Shown here piece after piece: positions 44,890 through 55,128 of a stretch of 64,000 bases of DNA. This DNA comes from Methylocaldum szegediense (GTDB lineage: Bacteria > Pseudomonadota > Gammaproteobacteria > Methylococcales > Methylococcaceae): the NCBI RefSeq assembly GCF_949769195.1, contig NZ_OX458333.1, positions 2,170,001-2,234,000 on the forward strand, read 5' to 3'. How positions within the stretch are numbered: position 1 is the stretch's first letter; each line of letters begins with the position of its first letter. A program made the translations under genes and the position numbers. Under the pieces are notes generated by a model. The model searched no databases. It was not told the origin of the DNA and worked only from the letters and a program-made list of their open reading frames with translations.

Positions 44890-45261
44890 ATGAAAACACG
44901 TACCCTACGTTCCCAGATGCTTTGTGTGGTTGCCGCCTTCTCCGTCTGTAGTACGGCGTTTGCGGCCGAATATATCGAGCGCAAGCTTATGGGAAATACC
45001 ATTCCGTCGCAGAAATGCGCTACAAAAGATGAAGCCACTCAAAGAGCCACCGATCCCTACACGATCGACAAGTTCCAGAAACGGTTCTGTGAAACACAGG
45101 GTTACGGCTGGTATTTAAGTGAGGCAAACGAGCAAGGAAAGTTGGTTTGCGAGGAGTGCAGCGATGGAACCGGTAAGTACAAATGCCACGTCGAAGATAT
45201 CGTAGTGACCTGCAAACGACTCAAGCCCGGGTCGGTAGGCTTGATTCCCGGAAAAGGTTAA
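44890..45261 (+). CDS. Small cysteine-rich exported protein
   Basis: 123 residues. Signal peptide MKTRTLRSQMLCVVAAFSVC ending at AFAAEYIE. The mature part has six cysteines (SQKCATKDE, KRFCETQGYGWYL, LVCEECSDG, YKCHVEDIVVTCKRL), enough for three disulfides, in a roughly 100-residue periplasmic domain. Family not recognised. AAGAGG precedes the ATG. Confidence 0.6.
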   Translation: MKTRTLRSQMLCVVAAFSVCSTAFAAEYIERKLMGNTIPSQKCATKDEATQRATDPYTIDKFQKRFCETQGYGWYLSEANEQGKLVCEECSDGTGKYKCHVEDIVVTCKRLKPGSVGLIPGKG

Positions 45262-45768
45262 AAAGCCGCTTGCGGCCTCCCGCTGAACGCAGCGCTCGAC
45301 GCCAGAGTGCTATGCGGTTCAGCGGTCTCCGGCCCATCCCAAAGTATCCAGAATGTCCGCCGTTTACGGTTCGACCAATAGCGGCGAGCGCTTCAGCTTT
45401 CGAACAAGCGCGTAACTCGAATCGAATCCTCAAGCCCACACTTCAGATTTACCCCCCTTTTAATCCGTACACACAATAGCCGCCCCATCTCCCTCGCCAA
45501 GCGCCGCGTACACCCCGATTTTCCGGCGCAAGACGTACCACGAATCGTTGATATTCCTTTTTTCTCGCCCATATAACGCTCAAGAGCTGTATTTCGATTC
45601 TCTTTTGTCCTGAATTTGCCGAAAAAACCTCTCTGCGTCGAGCCAAAGTATTTCTGGACCTTCCTAGATAACTCGCCAAGCATCCTGGTGCACGGTCTAA
45701 TGCACAGTGTTATTTTCCGATAGAATTACGCGCCCACGGCTTCATCAAATTTTCTCGACCTGCTGCCC
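45262..45768. other. Intergenic region with nothing recognised
   Basis: 507 bases before the symporter gene. Open frames on the minus strand (45393-45683) lack gene-like codon choice. No repeat or terminator recognised. Confidence 0.4.
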
Positions 45769-47163
45769 ATGAATATCGTGCTGCTCGGCATTGCCGCTTA
45801 CATCCTGATCCAACTGCTGATTGGCATGCTGGTGTCTAGGCACATCTCGAGCGAGGACGACTATCTTCTGGCCGGCCGCCGGTTGGGACTGAAACTGGGC
45901 ACCTTCACGGTCTTCGCCACTTGGTTCGGGGCCGAAACCTGCATCGGCGCGGCTGGGTCAATTTACCAGTCGGGACTTTCCGGTGGATCGGCCGACCCGT
46001 TTGGTTATGCCGTCTGCCTTCTTCTGATGGGACTTTTCTTCGCAGTGCCGCTATGGCGACGAAAACTCACGACCTTGGCCGACCTGTTCCGAATTCGCTA
46101 CTCCCCTAATATCGAGCGGATGGCGGTGCTCATGCTCGCCCCGACCTCCGTCATGTGGGCCGCGGCGCAGATTCGCGCGTTCGGACAAGTGATCTCGGCT
46201 TCTTCTGAGTTTGACGTGGAGATCGCCATTACGATAGCGGCGGCAGTGGTCATCATTTATACCGTTTACGGCGGTTTATTCGCCGACGTCATCACCGACC
46301 TGATCCAAGGCATAGCGCTCATCGGCGGCCTTGCCGTTCTTTTATACGCCGTAGCGAAGACTAACGGCGGCTTGGCGGAAAGTTTCGGTGCGATCGAGCC
46401 ATCTCGACTCAGACTATTCGGTAGCGCCGAGAAGCCAATGCTGGAAGTGATCGAAACCTGGGCAATACCAATCACCGGCTCCCTGTTCGCACAGGAATTG
46501 TGCGCACGCATTCTGGCAAGCCGGTCCCATCACGTCGCTAGGGCGAGCTGCCTCGCCGGGGGTGGATTATATCTTCTAGTCGGGGCGATTCCGGTCTTTA
46601 TCGGATTGATCGGCGTTCACCTGCTCCCGGGACTCGAAAATCCGGAGCAGATATTGCCCAGGCTTGCACAAGAGCACCTCTCCACCTTCGCCTATGTCGT
46701 ATTCGCCGGCGCCTTGATCTCTGCAATTCTATCGACGGTGGACAGCGCGCTTCTCGCCGCCTCGGCCCTGGTCTCACACAACCTCGTGATCCCTTTAGCG
46801 GGAAACGTGTCCGAAGCCGGGAAGGTCCGCATCGCCCGTGGCGGCGTGTTGATCTTCGGCATCGTGGCCTACGTCCTGGCACTTCATGCTGAGGGCGTGT
46901 ACGCGCTCGTAGAAGAAGCTTCGGCCTTCGGCGGCGCCCCGATTTTCGTGGTCGTCCTAATCGGTCTGTTCACTCGCATCGGCCAAGCCAAGAGCGCTGC
47001 CGCGGCTCTTGTCGCCGGGATGGGCGCGTGGGTGTTCGGCAGTTACGTACTTGAGCTGACCACGCCCTACCTGGCATCTTTGGCGGCCAGCCTGATCGCT
47101 TACCTTTCCGTGGCGGCCTGGGAACATCGCACCTTGAATACCGCTGCCGAAGCCTCCATCTGA
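45769..47163 (+). CDS. Sodium:solute symporter family protein
   Basis: 464 residues with 12-13 membrane helices, LeuT-fold SSS family. Helix 1-2 carries LLIGMLVSRHISSEDDYLLA then GRRLGLKLGTFTVFATWFGA, the usual SSS opening. VYGGLFADVITDLIQG is the family signature region, and FAGALISAILSTVDSALLAA holds the Ser/Thr of the sodium site. It imports a small organic solute with sodium. The substrate cannot be told. It sits 9 nt before a CPBP protease gene. Confidence 0.92.
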   Translation: MNIVLLGIAAYILIQLLIGMLVSRHISSEDDYLLAGRRLGLKLGTFTVFATWFGAETCIGAAGSIYQSGLSGGSADPFGYAVCLLLMGLFFAVPLWRRKLTTLADLFRIRYSPNIERMAVLMLAPTSVMWAAAQIRAFGQVISASSEFDVEIAITIAAAVVIIYTVYGGLFADVITDLIQGIALIGGLAVLLYAVAKTNGGLAESFGAIEPSRLRLFGSAEKPMLEVIETWAIPITGSLFAQELCARILASRSHHVARASCLAGGGLYLLVGAIPVFIGLIGVHLLPGLENPEQILPRLAQEHLSTFAYVVFAGALISAILSTVDSALLAASALVSHNLVIPLAGNVSEAGKVRIARGGVLIFGIVAYVLALHAEGVYALVEEASAFGGAPIFVVVLIGLFTRIGQAKSAAAALVAGMGAWVFGSYVLELTTPYLASLAASLIAYLSVAAWEHRTLNTAAEASI

Positions 47164-47172
47164 TTCGACACG

Positions 47173-47778
47173 ATGCTGGACCAACGCCCCCCCACTCGGT
47201 ACAACCAATTCCTGAAAATCGCCACCTGGTTCGAGGGTACCCTCATCCTCGTCGCCTATGGGATAGGCTGGGCAGTTTCCATTAATCCTCTGGCACATCT
47301 CAACCTCACCCCCATCGGCTTTTTCTGGGGAATTGCCGGAACCTTGCCGCTCTATCTGTTGTTTGCCCTGTCTTATAACCTTCCGTGGAGCAGCATGCGT
47401 GCCGTCAGAAATTTTCTTGTTGAAAAACTGGGGCCTTTCTTAAGCCGCTACCGCTGGCACGAGCTGCTGTACCTCGGCTTTTTGGCAGGGATTTCAGAAG
47501 AAATCCTGTTCCGTGGCCTGCTTCAATCTTGGTTCGAACAAAACTGGGGATGGATTGGCGGCATCGTATTCAGCAACTTGGTGTTCGCTTTGGTCCATTG
47601 GGTCACGCCGCTTTACGCGCTGCTCGCTGGCCTCACCGGCGTTTATCTCGGCATCGCATTCGATTTCGGCGGAGAGCGCAATCTCGTCGTCCCGATTCTC
47701 ATCCATGCCATCTACGACTTTCTGGCTTTCATCGCCGTAGCGCAAACCTATCGTCGGGAAAAAAGCCGGTCTTTCTGA
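47173..47778 (+). CDS. CPBP family intramembrane metalloprotease
   Basis: 201 residues, about six helices. Active-site motifs of the CAAX/Abi group are LAGISEEILFRGLLQSWFEQ (Glu-Glu and Arg), FALVHWVTPLYALLAGLTGV (His) and PILIHAIYDFLAFIA (His/Asp). Members process prenylated proteins, or in bacteria act in bacteriocin self-immunity and stress; the target here is unknown. It is 9 nt after the symporter gene, so cotranscribed. Confidence 0.9.
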   Translation: MLDQRPPTRYNQFLKIATWFEGTLILVAYGIGWAVSINPLAHLNLTPIGFFWGIAGTLPLYLLFALSYNLPWSSMRAVRNFLVEKLGPFLSRYRWHELLYLGFLAGISEEILFRGLLQSWFEQNWGWIGGIVFSNLVFALVHWVTPLYALLAGLTGVYLGIAFDFGGERNLVVPILIHAIYDFLAFIAVAQTYRREKSRSF

Positions 47779-47863
47779 TCCGCTAGTTACGCGGCCCCCG
47801 ATGGCGATCCGGCCTGCCAACCAATGGCTGAGAATTCCCGCGCTGCCGCGTCGCGGAAATGCG

Positions 47864-48994
47864 CTAACCCAGGCTTTCGTGTATCCCTGCCTCGCGGTAC
47901 TTGAGGGACGTTCCCGAACGGTCGGACGAAACGGCCAGAATCTCGGCAACGATCGATAGCGCCACCTGATCCGGCGTCTCGGCGCCGATGTCAAGGCCCA
48001 CTGGAGCGTAAAGGCGGCTCAATTGGGCGTCATCGAAGCTCAAGCCTTCTTGTGCTAGCTCATCGAGCATCTTCTGCGTGCGCTTGCGCGGGCCGAGTAC
48101 GCCGATGTAAGGCACCGGCGAGCGCAACAAATGGGAGAGAATCGACCGGTCGTGATAGTAATGGTGATTCATCACAACCGCCGCCCGGACACCTTCGAGC
48201 AATACCTCGTCCGGCACGGCTTCTGCCCGGCACAGGCGTACGTCGTCCGCCATCGGAAAGCGCTCCCGTCTGGCATAAGCGGGACGACCGTCCACCACCG
48301 TGACCTGCCAGCCCAAACGTTTGGCTAGATCCGCTAGAGGAACCGAGTCGTGCCCTGCGCCGAAAATGATCAAAGACAGCGGCGGCTGGATCGACTCGAT
48401 GAATACCTCGAGTTCGCCTGAATCGCTGACGTACGTTTTCAGTTCCGACCGTCCGTCGGCCATCGCGATACGAGCATCGTCGACAATGCGCTCGGCATGC
48501 GGGCTTAGCGCCAACTCGCCACCGATGGCGCCGTCCGCGCCGATCCAGAGACACTCGCCAAGCTCGTGGCGAAGTTCCCCCATACCGCCCACGGCCAGGG
48601 CCACCGCCATTGGTCGGCGCAAGGCGAGACTCTTGTCAACGGCCCGCAGATAAGCCGGCAACGCCCTTTCGGGTAGCGGCTCGACCAGAACGCGGATCAC
48701 GCCGTTGCATCCCAGCGCTAGCCCGAATACCAGGTCCGCGTCGGAGGTATGATCGTAAGTGACTAGAGCTGGTCGACCGTCGGCGACGATTTCTTTAGAG
48801 CGGGCGCAGATATCCGCTTCTAGGCACCCGCCGCTGATGCCGCCGACCATCGAGTCATCATCCAGAATCAGAAGACGCGCGCCTGCACGCCGATAGGTAG
48901 AGCCTCTCGCCTCGACAACAGTCGCCAAGGCACGCGGCTGTTTCCCTTGCTTGAGGACAGATAGAATGTCCTGCAACTCCTTGGCTTGGGACAT
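47864..48994 (-). CDS. XdhC/CoxI family molybdenum-hydroxylase maturation factor
   Basis: 376 residues from ATG 48994. The N-terminal XdhC_CoxI domain has ALATVVEARGSTYRRAGARL and GGISGGCLEADICARS with the conserved Cys; the C-terminal Rossmann-like domain has SLIIFGAGHDSVPLADLAKR and VVMNHHYYHDRSILSHLL. XdhC proteins bind the molybdenum cofactor, promote its sulfuration and insert it. It lies 11 nt after the Mo subunit gene, third in the operon. Confidence 0.93.
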   Translation of the reverse strand: MSQAKELQDILSVLKQGKQPRALATVVEARGSTYRRAGARLLILDDDSMVGGISGGCLEADICARSKEIVADGRPALVTYDHTSDADLVFGLALGCNGVIRVLVEPLPERALPAYLRAVDKSLALRRPMAVALAVGGMGELRHELGECLWIGADGAIGGELALSPHAERIVDDARIAMADGRSELKTYVSDSGELEVFIESIQPPLSLIIFGAGHDSVPLADLAKRLGWQVTVVDGRPAYARRERFPMADDVRLCRAEAVPDEVLLEGVRAAVVMNHHYYHDRSILSHLLRSPVPYIGVLGPRKRTQKMLDELAQEGLSFDDAQLSRLYAPVGLDIGAETPDQVALSIVAEILAVSSDRSGTSLKYREAGIHESLG

Positions 48995-49005
48995 GGGCGT
49001 GTCCT

Positions 49006-51174
49006 TCAGGCCGTCTTGAAATCGTGCTTGGACAAAGGCAACGCGCGTATGCGTTGTCCCGTGGCCGCGAATAGCGCGTTGGCCACGGCCGGCGCCAGCG
49101 GCGGCACTCCCGGCTCGCCCACACCGGACGGTGGCTCCCGGCTCGGTACGATGTGCACCTCGACTGTCGGCATTTCGTCGATCCGCAAGATCGGATAGTC
49201 GGTGAAATTGCTCTGCTCCACTTCCCCCTTGTCCAGGGTGATTTCGCCGTAAAGCGCCGCAGAGAGCGCCCAAACGACGCCGCTTTCCATTTGCGCCGCG
49301 ACAGTGTCCGGGTTGACCACCTGACCGCAGTCGATGGCGCACACCACCCGATGGACGCGAACCTGCCCGTCTTCCACCGAAACTTCGGCCACTTGGGCCA
49401 CATAGCTCCCGAAGGAAGCATGTACGGCGATGCCGCGCCCGCGCCCTTTCGGGAGATCCGAACCCCAACCGGCTTTCTTTGCCGCCAGCTCGAGAACGCC
49501 GCGATGCCGGGGGTGTTTCGTCAGCAAGTCGTAGCGGAACCGATACGGGTCCTTTCCAGCTGCATGAGCAACTTCGTCGATGAAACTCTCGACCACGAAC
49601 GCGGTATGCGAATGGCCTACCGACCGCCACCACAACACCGGAATATCGAGCCTCGGGCTGTGCAAATCGACACGAAGATTCGGAATCGCGTAGGGCAAAT
49701 CGGCCGCCCCTTCAACTGACGCCACGTCGACCCCCTCGCGGACCATGTTCGCCTCGAACGGCGTGCCAACGGCGATGGACTGGCCGACGATGGTATGGGT
49801 CCAGGCGATCAGCCTGCCTTTCTCATCAAGTCCGGCGGTCAACCGGTCGTAGAAGGCCGGCCGATAATAGCCGCCTTTGATGTCGTCCTCGCGGGTCCAG
49901 ACCACCTTGACCGGTTTCTTCACCGCTTTTGCGACGTGTACCGCCTCGCTGACGAAATCCGATTGCGGGTTCGCCCGCCTTCCGAAGCCACCGCCGAGAA
50001 AGGTCGTGTGAAGCTCGACCTGTTCCGGTTTGAGCCCAGCGATAGCCGCTGCCTGGTTACGATCGAACGTCTGGAATTGCGTCCCGGTCCAAATCTCGCA
50101 ACGGTCCTCGCGGAGGTCCACCGTACAGTTCAAGGGCTCCATGGGCGCGTGGGCCAGATAAGGCACCTCGTACTCAGCGCTCAACGGTTTGCGGACCTTG
50201 GCGAGTGCACTGATCGCATTGCCCTTCTCTTTGGCAGGAATACCCGAGGTTTGGGCCCATCGGGCGAACTCTTCGCGCAATGTGGCGGAAGACAATTCAG
50301 CATTCGGTCCGCGATCCCATACGATCTCCAAGGCGTCACGGCCTTTCTTGGCTGACCAGAAATCTTTCGCCACCACAGCGATACCGGAAGGGACCTGAAC
50401 CACATCGACCACGCCAGCAACCGCTTTGGATTTGGCGGCATCGAAGCTCTTGACCTTGGCACCAAATACCGGCGGTCGTGCGACCAGGGCGGTCAACAAT
50501 CCCGGCAGCCGTACGTCGATTCCGAACTGGGCTGTCCCATTTGTTTTCGCCGGCGTATCGAGACGACGGGTGGGCTTGCCGATCAGCTTGAACGATTTGG
50601 GATCCTTGAGTTTGACCCGAGCTGGCATGGGCAACTGGGCCGCTTTGGCGCTCAAGGCACCATACGACAGACGCCGGTCGGTGGGCTTATGGATGACATA
50701 CCCATTTTCTGCACGACAGGAGTCCGGCTTGACCTTCCAGGTCTCGGCGGCGGCCTGGATCAGAAGCTCACGCCCCGTCGCCCCGACCTTGCGCAGCTGT
50801 TCCCAGGAACTCGAAACGCTGGTGCTGCCGCCCGTGGCCTGTATGTTCCAGGCGGTATGGTTGTAGACCGGCGCGACCGGAGCGGATTCGACCCGGACCT
50901 TGCTCCAGTCGGCCTCGAGTTCGTCGGCTACCAGCATCGCGAGCGAGGTGTACACGCCCTGCCCCATCTCCGACTTGTTGATCAGGATCGTGACGGTTTC
51001 ATCCGCGCCGATACGGATGAAGGCATTGGGCGGAAAAGTCTTGGCCGGTTCTTCCGCCGCCATGGCGAACTTCATGGTGCGCGGCAGATAAAAGGCAATG
51101 ACCAGGCTGCCTCCGAGCACGGCGGAAGACTTGAGGAACTGCCGACGTCCGGGATTGTCGAGTTCGACCGTCAT
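49006..51174 (-). CDS. Periplasmic molybdenum hydroxylase large subunit (isoquinoline 1-oxidoreductase beta-like)
   Basis: 722 residues from ATG 51174 (AAAGGAGC upstream). A Tat signal is present: [20 protein letters not shown]. Xanthine-dehydrogenase-family Mo-binding motifs follow: [80 protein letters not shown], and [20 protein letters not shown] with the catalytic Glu region. It oxidises an aldehyde or N-heterocycle in the periplasm. Substrate unknown. Partner 2Fe-2S subunit is directly upstream. Confidence 0.94.
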   Translation of the reverse strand: MTVELDNPGRRQFLKSSAVLGGSLVIAFYLPRTMKFAMAAEEPAKTFPPNAFIRIGADETVTILINKSEMGQGVYTSLAMLVADELEADWSKVRVESAPVAPVYNHTAWNIQATGGSTSVSSSWEQLRKVGATGRELLIQAAAETWKVKPDSCRAENGYVIHKPTDRRLSYGALSAKAAQLPMPARVKLKDPKSFKLIGKPTRRLDTPAKTNGTAQFGIDVRLPGLLTALVARPPVFGAKVKSFDAAKSKAVAGVVDVVQVPSGIAVVAKDFWSAKKGRDALEIVWDRGPNAELSSATLREEFARWAQTSGIPAKEKGNAISALAKVRKPLSAEYEVPYLAHAPMEPLNCTVDLREDRCEIWTGTQFQTFDRNQAAAIAGLKPEQVELHTTFLGGGFGRRANPQSDFVSEAVHVAKAVKKPVKVVWTREDDIKGGYYRPAFYDRLTAGLDEKGRLIAWTHTIVGQSIAVGTPFEANMVREGVDVASVEGAADLPYAIPNLRVDLHSPRLDIPVLWWRSVGHSHTAFVVESFIDEVAHAAGKDPYRFRYDLLTKHPRHRGVLELAAKKAGWGSDLPKGRGRGIAVHASFGSYVAQVAEVSVEDGQVRVHRVVCAIDCGQVVNPDTVAAQMESGVVWALSAALYGEITLDKGEVEQSNFTDYPILRIDEMPTVEVHIVPSREPPSGVGEPGVPPLAPAVANALFAATGQRIRALPLSKHDFKTA

Positions 51175-51176
51175 GG

Positions 51177-51638
51177 CTAAGCTCCTTTGGCCATATCCGC
51201 GGCAAGGTGTATCGCCTTGCGAATGCGTTGATAGGTTCCGCAGCGGCACAAGACGCCGGATATCGCGTTGTCGATATCGGCATCGCTGGGCTTTGGATTT
51301 TTCGCCAGCAGCGCGGCGGCGGCCATGATCTGGCCCGACTGGCAATAGCCGCACTGCGGAACGTCGACTTCGACCCAGGCTTTCTGCACCGGGTGATCGC
51401 CCTGCGCGGAGAGTCCCTCGATGGTCGTGATCCGTTTACCGACCACGCTGGAAACCGGGGTGATGCAGGCGCGGGTTTGTTCGCCGTTCACATGTACCGT
51501 GCAAGCGCCACATACGGCCACGCCGCAGCCGTACTTGGTGCCCGTAAGTCCCAGGTGATCCCGCAAAACCCAGAGCAATGGGGTATCTCCGGAAACATCC
51601 ACTTGATGACTCTCGCCGTTGACGTTCAGCGCGATCAT
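51177..51638 (-). CDS. 2Fe-2S subunit of the molybdenum hydroxylase (IorA-like)
   Basis: 153 residues from ATG 51638 (AGGAGGGAG upstream). Two [2Fe-2S] clusters: plant-type [20 protein letters not shown] with CITPVSSV, and the helical domain [20 protein letters not shown] with [16 protein letters not shown]. It relays electrons from the Mo centre. It has no signal of its own and is presumably exported with the Tat-tagged large subunit. First gene of the operon, 2 nt before it. Confidence 0.95.
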   Translation of the reverse strand: MIALNVNGESHQVDVSGDTPLLWVLRDHLGLTGTKYGCGVAVCGACTVHVNGEQTRACITPVSSVVGKRITTIEGLSAQGDHPVQKAWVEVDVPQCGYCQSGQIMAAAALLAKNPKPSDADIDNAISGVLCRCGTYQRIRKAIHLAADMAKGA

Positions 51639-51868
51639 GTACTCCCTCCTATAATCCTGGAAACCGCAGTCGACCGCTTCGATGCACCAGAAAAGCTCGA
51701 TGAACCCCAAAAAATCCTGCCTGGCAGCGAACTCACCTTTTGAGTGAAGCCGCACGCTCTCGCTTGCACGGCGGGCAGGCCGCCTGGCGGCGTTTTTAGG
51801 ATAATAGAAACCGCACGGCATGTGCGGCTTGAAACGTTCATTCGGCAAAATGCCCGAGGCGTCCGACG

Positions 51869-52489
51869 ATGTCAACCGACCCGAACGAGCCGAAAATCGG
51901 CCTGATACTGCTCGCCGCGGGCGGCTCCCGGCGGCTGGGCAGGCCCAAACAACTGCTGCGCTACCGCGGAGCAAGCCTCCTGCGCCGGACGGCGAAAGCG
52001 GCTCTGGCTTCGCGATGCTCGAAGATCGTTGTCGTTCTCGGCGCCCGCGCCGATAAATGCGCCCGAGAACTCGACGGGCTGCCTCTCATGACCGTCATCA
52101 ATCCGAACTGGGAAGAAGGCTTGAGCCGTTCGATCCGGATGGGGATAGCGGCCTTGAACGCCGCCGAGCCGGAGCTGGACGCAGCACTCCTCACTCTGTG
52201 CGATCAGGCTTTGATCGAGGACCGCCACTTGAACCGCCTGGTCGAGGCTTTCTGCGCATCTCATCCGCCGATCGTCGCCTCTCGCTACGGCGGTGCCTTC
52301 GGCGCACCGGCACTGTTTCACCGTTCGCTTTTCGGCGATCTTGCCCGGCTCGCCGGCGATCAGGGCGCAAAGAAAATCATCCTCAGGCATCGTGAATCGA
52401 CCGTATTCGTCGACTTGCCCGAAGCCGGCACCGATATCGATACCGATGAGGATTACGCAGGCTTGGCTGGTCTGCCCGAAAACAGCTGA
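51869..52489 (+). CDS. MocA-like molybdenum cofactor cytidylyltransferase
   Basis: 206 residues. The nucleotidyltransferase signature [20 protein letters not shown] is at 12-31, with [17 protein letters not shown] and [11 protein letters not shown] (metal-binding Asp). It is MobA/MocA-like; MocA adds CMP to make the MCD cofactor used by xanthine-dehydrogenase-type enzymes. Its divergent position from the iorA/iorB/xdhC-like operon supports MocA over MobA. Confidence 0.9.
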   Translation: MSTDPNEPKIGLILLAAGGSRRLGRPKQLLRYRGASLLRRTAKAALASRCSKIVVVLGARADKCARELDGLPLMTVINPNWEEGLSRSIRMGIAALNAAEPELDAALLTLCDQALIEDRHLNRLVEAFCASHPPIVASRYGGAFGAPALFHRSLFGDLARLAGDQGAKKIILRHRESTVFVDLPEAGTDIDTDEDYAGLAGLPENS

Positions 52490-52512
52490 CCGTAGCCGAT
52501 CTCTAAGTGCGC

Positions 52513-53019
52513 TCAGGATTTATCCGGCCCATAACGAATATCGACAATCACGCCCCGCATCGGTCCCGCGGGCGTACTGACGATGACTTCATCGTCAACG
52601 GCTTTTTTGAGCAAGGCTCGAGCCATCGGCGAATCCACGCTGATCCAACCTTTTTGAGGATCGAATTCGTCGGGGCCAACGATACGGTATGTGGACTCCT
52701 CGCCGTCGACGTTCTCTAGCGTCACCCAGGCACCGAAAAAAACCCGCCCCCGGTCCGACGGCAGCTGAGTAACCACTTTGAGTTCCGGTAGGCGTTTCTG
52801 CAGATAGCGGATGCGCCGGTCGATCTCTCTCAGTTCTTTTTTTCGGTAGATGTATTCCGCATTCTCCGACCGGTCACCTTCGGCCGCCGCGGCCGAAAGG
52901 TGTTTGGTCACATCTGCACGGCGCTCCCAAAGCCCCTTGAGTTCGGCTCTGAGCTTCTCTGCGCCTTCAGCGGTAATGTAGGGTGAAGATTTGGAGGATG
53001 GCGGCCGCCAGCGTGCCAT
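52513..53019 (-). CDS. greB: Transcription elongation factor GreB
   Basis: 168 residues. The N-terminal coiled coil enters the RNA polymerase secondary channel: [20 protein letters not shown], then [20 protein letters not shown] with the acidic tip, and [15 protein letters not shown]. The C-terminal FKBP-like domain ends [20 protein letters not shown]. The [20 protein letters not shown] stretch is GreB-type rather than GreA. It rescues backtracked polymerase. It is 42 nt downstream of the kinase-like gene on the same strand. Confidence 0.95.
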   Translation of the reverse strand: MARWRPPSSKSSPYITAEGAEKLRAELKGLWERRADVTKHLSAAAAEGDRSENAEYIYRKKELREIDRRIRYLQKRLPELKVVTQLPSDRGRVFFGAWVTLENVDGEESTYRIVGPDEFDPQKGWISVDSPMARALLKKAVDDEVIVSTPAGPMRGVIVDIRYGPDKS

Positions 53020-53061
53020 ATCGATATAGGATGACTTTCTTATTTTCGCGGAAGAAGTATA

Positions 53062-54153
53062 TCAGGCGCTCTCGTAGACCAGCTGCCGGATGAGTTTTTC
53101 CTGGGACTCGACGCTCTCAGCCAGACGGAATTGTACCAGCGCACGCTGCAGGTTCTGCCCCGGGTATTCCACCTTGAAATAACGGTCGCCTTCCAGATGG
53201 TCAGTCAAAAAGCGCAGCCCTAGCTCTAGGGGTAACAGCCGGATCGCGTCATATAAATAGTAACGCTCGATGTCCGTCAGAAAAGCCCCGGCTTCGGCGA
53301 AATACGCCTGGAGTATGGCGCGGCAAATATCGAGATCGAACCTCACGTTCGCGGCACATTCAGCCGTTTCGCCCGACCGGTTGCAGCAGGAACGAAGGCA
53401 ATCCCCGAGATCGTAATGAACCAGTCCCGGCTTCACCGTGTCGAGATCAATCAGGGCGGCGGCGCGTCCGCTATTCGCATCGAACAGCACATTATTGAGC
53501 TTGGGATCCCCGTGGATGACTCTGAGCGGCAGCTTGGCCCCTTCCAGAACGGCAAAAACAGGGCGGCGGGCATCGACGAAATTCAGGGCGAAACGAAGCT
53601 CCGCGGTTTCTGACACCTTAATGCCGTCGGCCACGGCACGATCGAAGCGGGCAAGGTGCTGGGGGGCGATGTGAAATCCGGGCAAGGTGTCGTGCAGCGA
53701 GCCGGGATCGAGATCGCTGGTTAGGGCATGAAACCGACCCAAGGCATAACCCACTTCTTCCGCTTGGGCGGCATCCCGCAAAACGCTGTGGCTCCGCGTC
53801 TCCGGAATGAAGCTCAGGGCACGCCAGAAATCACCTTCATCGTCGACCCAGAAGCCGGAGCCGGCGCTAGTGGGCCGAATGTCGGGAAGTCTCAGATCGC
53901 GGATGCGGTCGCTGCCGGCTTGGCGCTCCCTCACATGGTTCAACAAGACCCGAAGGTTCTCCATGATCAAGCGGGGCTCCGGGAAAACCCGGCGGTTGAT
54001 GCGCTGGAGAACGAACCGCGCCCCGCCCGGCTGGGCGGTGGCAACCAGAAAGGTATCGTTGATTAACCCTTCGCCCAAAGGCTCGACGCTGAGATGGTTG
54101 TGCTCAGAAACGAACTCGCGGGCGATGCGGTCTGCGATTTCGTTCGAGTCCAT
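53062..54153 (-). CDS. Aminoglycoside-phosphotransferase-fold kinase
   Basis: 363 residues. Features of the APH/choline-kinase fold: ATP-site EPLGEGLINDTFLVATAQP, a catalytic loop RVIHGDPKLNNVLFDANSG (HGDxxxxN), and metal-binding ALIDLDTVKPGLVHYDLGD. The length and sequence are closer to small-metabolite kinases such as N-acetylhexosamine kinases than to antibiotic-resistance enzymes, so resistance is unlikely. Substrate unknown. It lies between the Smr gene (35 nt upstream) and greB, probably one transcript. Confidence 0.87.
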   Translation of the reverse strand: MDSNEIADRIAREFVSEHNHLSVEPLGEGLINDTFLVATAQPGGARFVLQRINRRVFPEPRLIMENLRVLLNHVRERQAGSDRIRDLRLPDIRPTSAGSGFWVDDEGDFWRALSFIPETRSHSVLRDAAQAEEVGYALGRFHALTSDLDPGSLHDTLPGFHIAPQHLARFDRAVADGIKVSETAELRFALNFVDARRPVFAVLEGAKLPLRVIHGDPKLNNVLFDANSGRAAALIDLDTVKPGLVHYDLGDCLRSCCNRSGETAECAANVRFDLDICRAILQAYFAEAGAFLTDIERYYLYDAIRLLPLELGLRFLTDHLEGDRYFKVEYPGQNLQRALVQFRLAESVESQEKLIRQLVYESA

Positions 54154-54188
54154 GGTCGCTCACATATCTCCCTATCCCGCCGAAACAA

Positions 54189-54785
54189 TCAGGGCACGGG
54201 CTTGCCCGAAACTAGTCCCAGACGTTCGCGGGTCTTCTCTTTCTGTTTCTCGCTCTTGCGGAGCAGCAGGTAAACCGCGCCGGCGCCGCCGTGCCATTTT
54301 TGGGCGCTGTGAAAAGCCATGATCTCGGGAAACATCGGCAGCCAGCGCGCCAGATAGCTCTTCAGCAAAGGCTTCTGCTCCCTGTTGCCGCGTCCCTTGC
54401 CGTGACTGATCAGGGCCGATCGCACGTCGTGGCGCACGCAGTCGCGGATGAATCGATACACTTCGTGGCGCGCCTGCTCTACCGTCATGCCGTGCAAATC
54501 CAACATGGCCTCGATCTCGTATCCCCCCTGGCAAAGCCTGCGAAAAACGCCATTTTGAATGCCGTCGCGCTTGAAGCTGATGGTCGCTTCGGGGTGAACG
54601 AATTCGACGAACGCGGTCGGAAGCTGGTTTTCGTCGAAGTCGGTACCGCGCTGGGCCGATTCGCGCCGGTAAAGCTGGCCGGGCGTAGGCGCCTCGCGAT
54701 GGGTCAGAACAGCGCGGCCGGATTGATCGATAGGCCGGACATCGGCCATTTCTTGCTGAAATAATTTTAGGTCGTCGTCGGTCAT
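54189..54785 (-). CDS. Smr domain protein
   Basis: 198 residues from ATG 54785 (GAGGTAAA upstream). The N-terminal DUF1820/SmrA-type region is MTDDDLKLFQQEMADVRPID; the C-terminal Smr nuclease domain has IEAMLDLHGMTVEQARHEVY with LDLHG, and ALISHGKGRGNREQKPLLKS with HGKG. Small Smr proteins are nucleases or nicking enzymes implicated in RNA or DNA quality control. First gene of the Smr-kinase-greB unit. Confidence 0.92.
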   Translation of the reverse strand: MTDDDLKLFQQEMADVRPIDQSGRAVLTHREAPTPGQLYRRESAQRGTDFDENQLPTAFVEFVHPEATISFKRDGIQNGVFRRLCQGGYEIEAMLDLHGMTVEQARHEVYRFIRDCVRHDVRSALISHGKGRGNREQKPLLKSYLARWLPMFPEIMAFHSAQKWHGGAGAVYLLLRKSEKQKEKTRERLGLVSGKPVP

Positions 54786-55128
54786 ATCTTTTACCTCGAT
54801 CTGATGTCGAGTTCGTGCGACGGTTTGGCGATCGCTGTCATGATGGACGTTCGTTTCGATCCGAATTCGGCTGGTCTGCCGTAAGAAATCCATCGGCGGG
54901 CCGAGGCCGACGCAAAGCTTACGATCAGAGCATAACAAACTTTACCGATAGAGACGGAAAATTTCCCGATACTGCGGCGAAACCAAAAAGGAATGACGTC
55001 GATCGAAAGCATACCGATCCATGAACCATGGCCGCCTAAGGTTTCTCTCACGCTGCGCCATGACCGGTCTCGGCCTGCTCACCTCGGGCGAACGGTTTCA
55101 ACCGGCCCACGAGAAAGAGGTTTCCCCC

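Noticed and set aside
45393-45683. 96-codon minus-strand ORF before the symporter
   Set aside because: Codon usage differs from confirmed genes, and no domain or strong ribosome site was seen.
53062-54153. Antibiotic-resistance aminoglycoside phosphotransferase
   Set aside because: Only the shared kinase fold is present; sequence and context fit a metabolic kinase.
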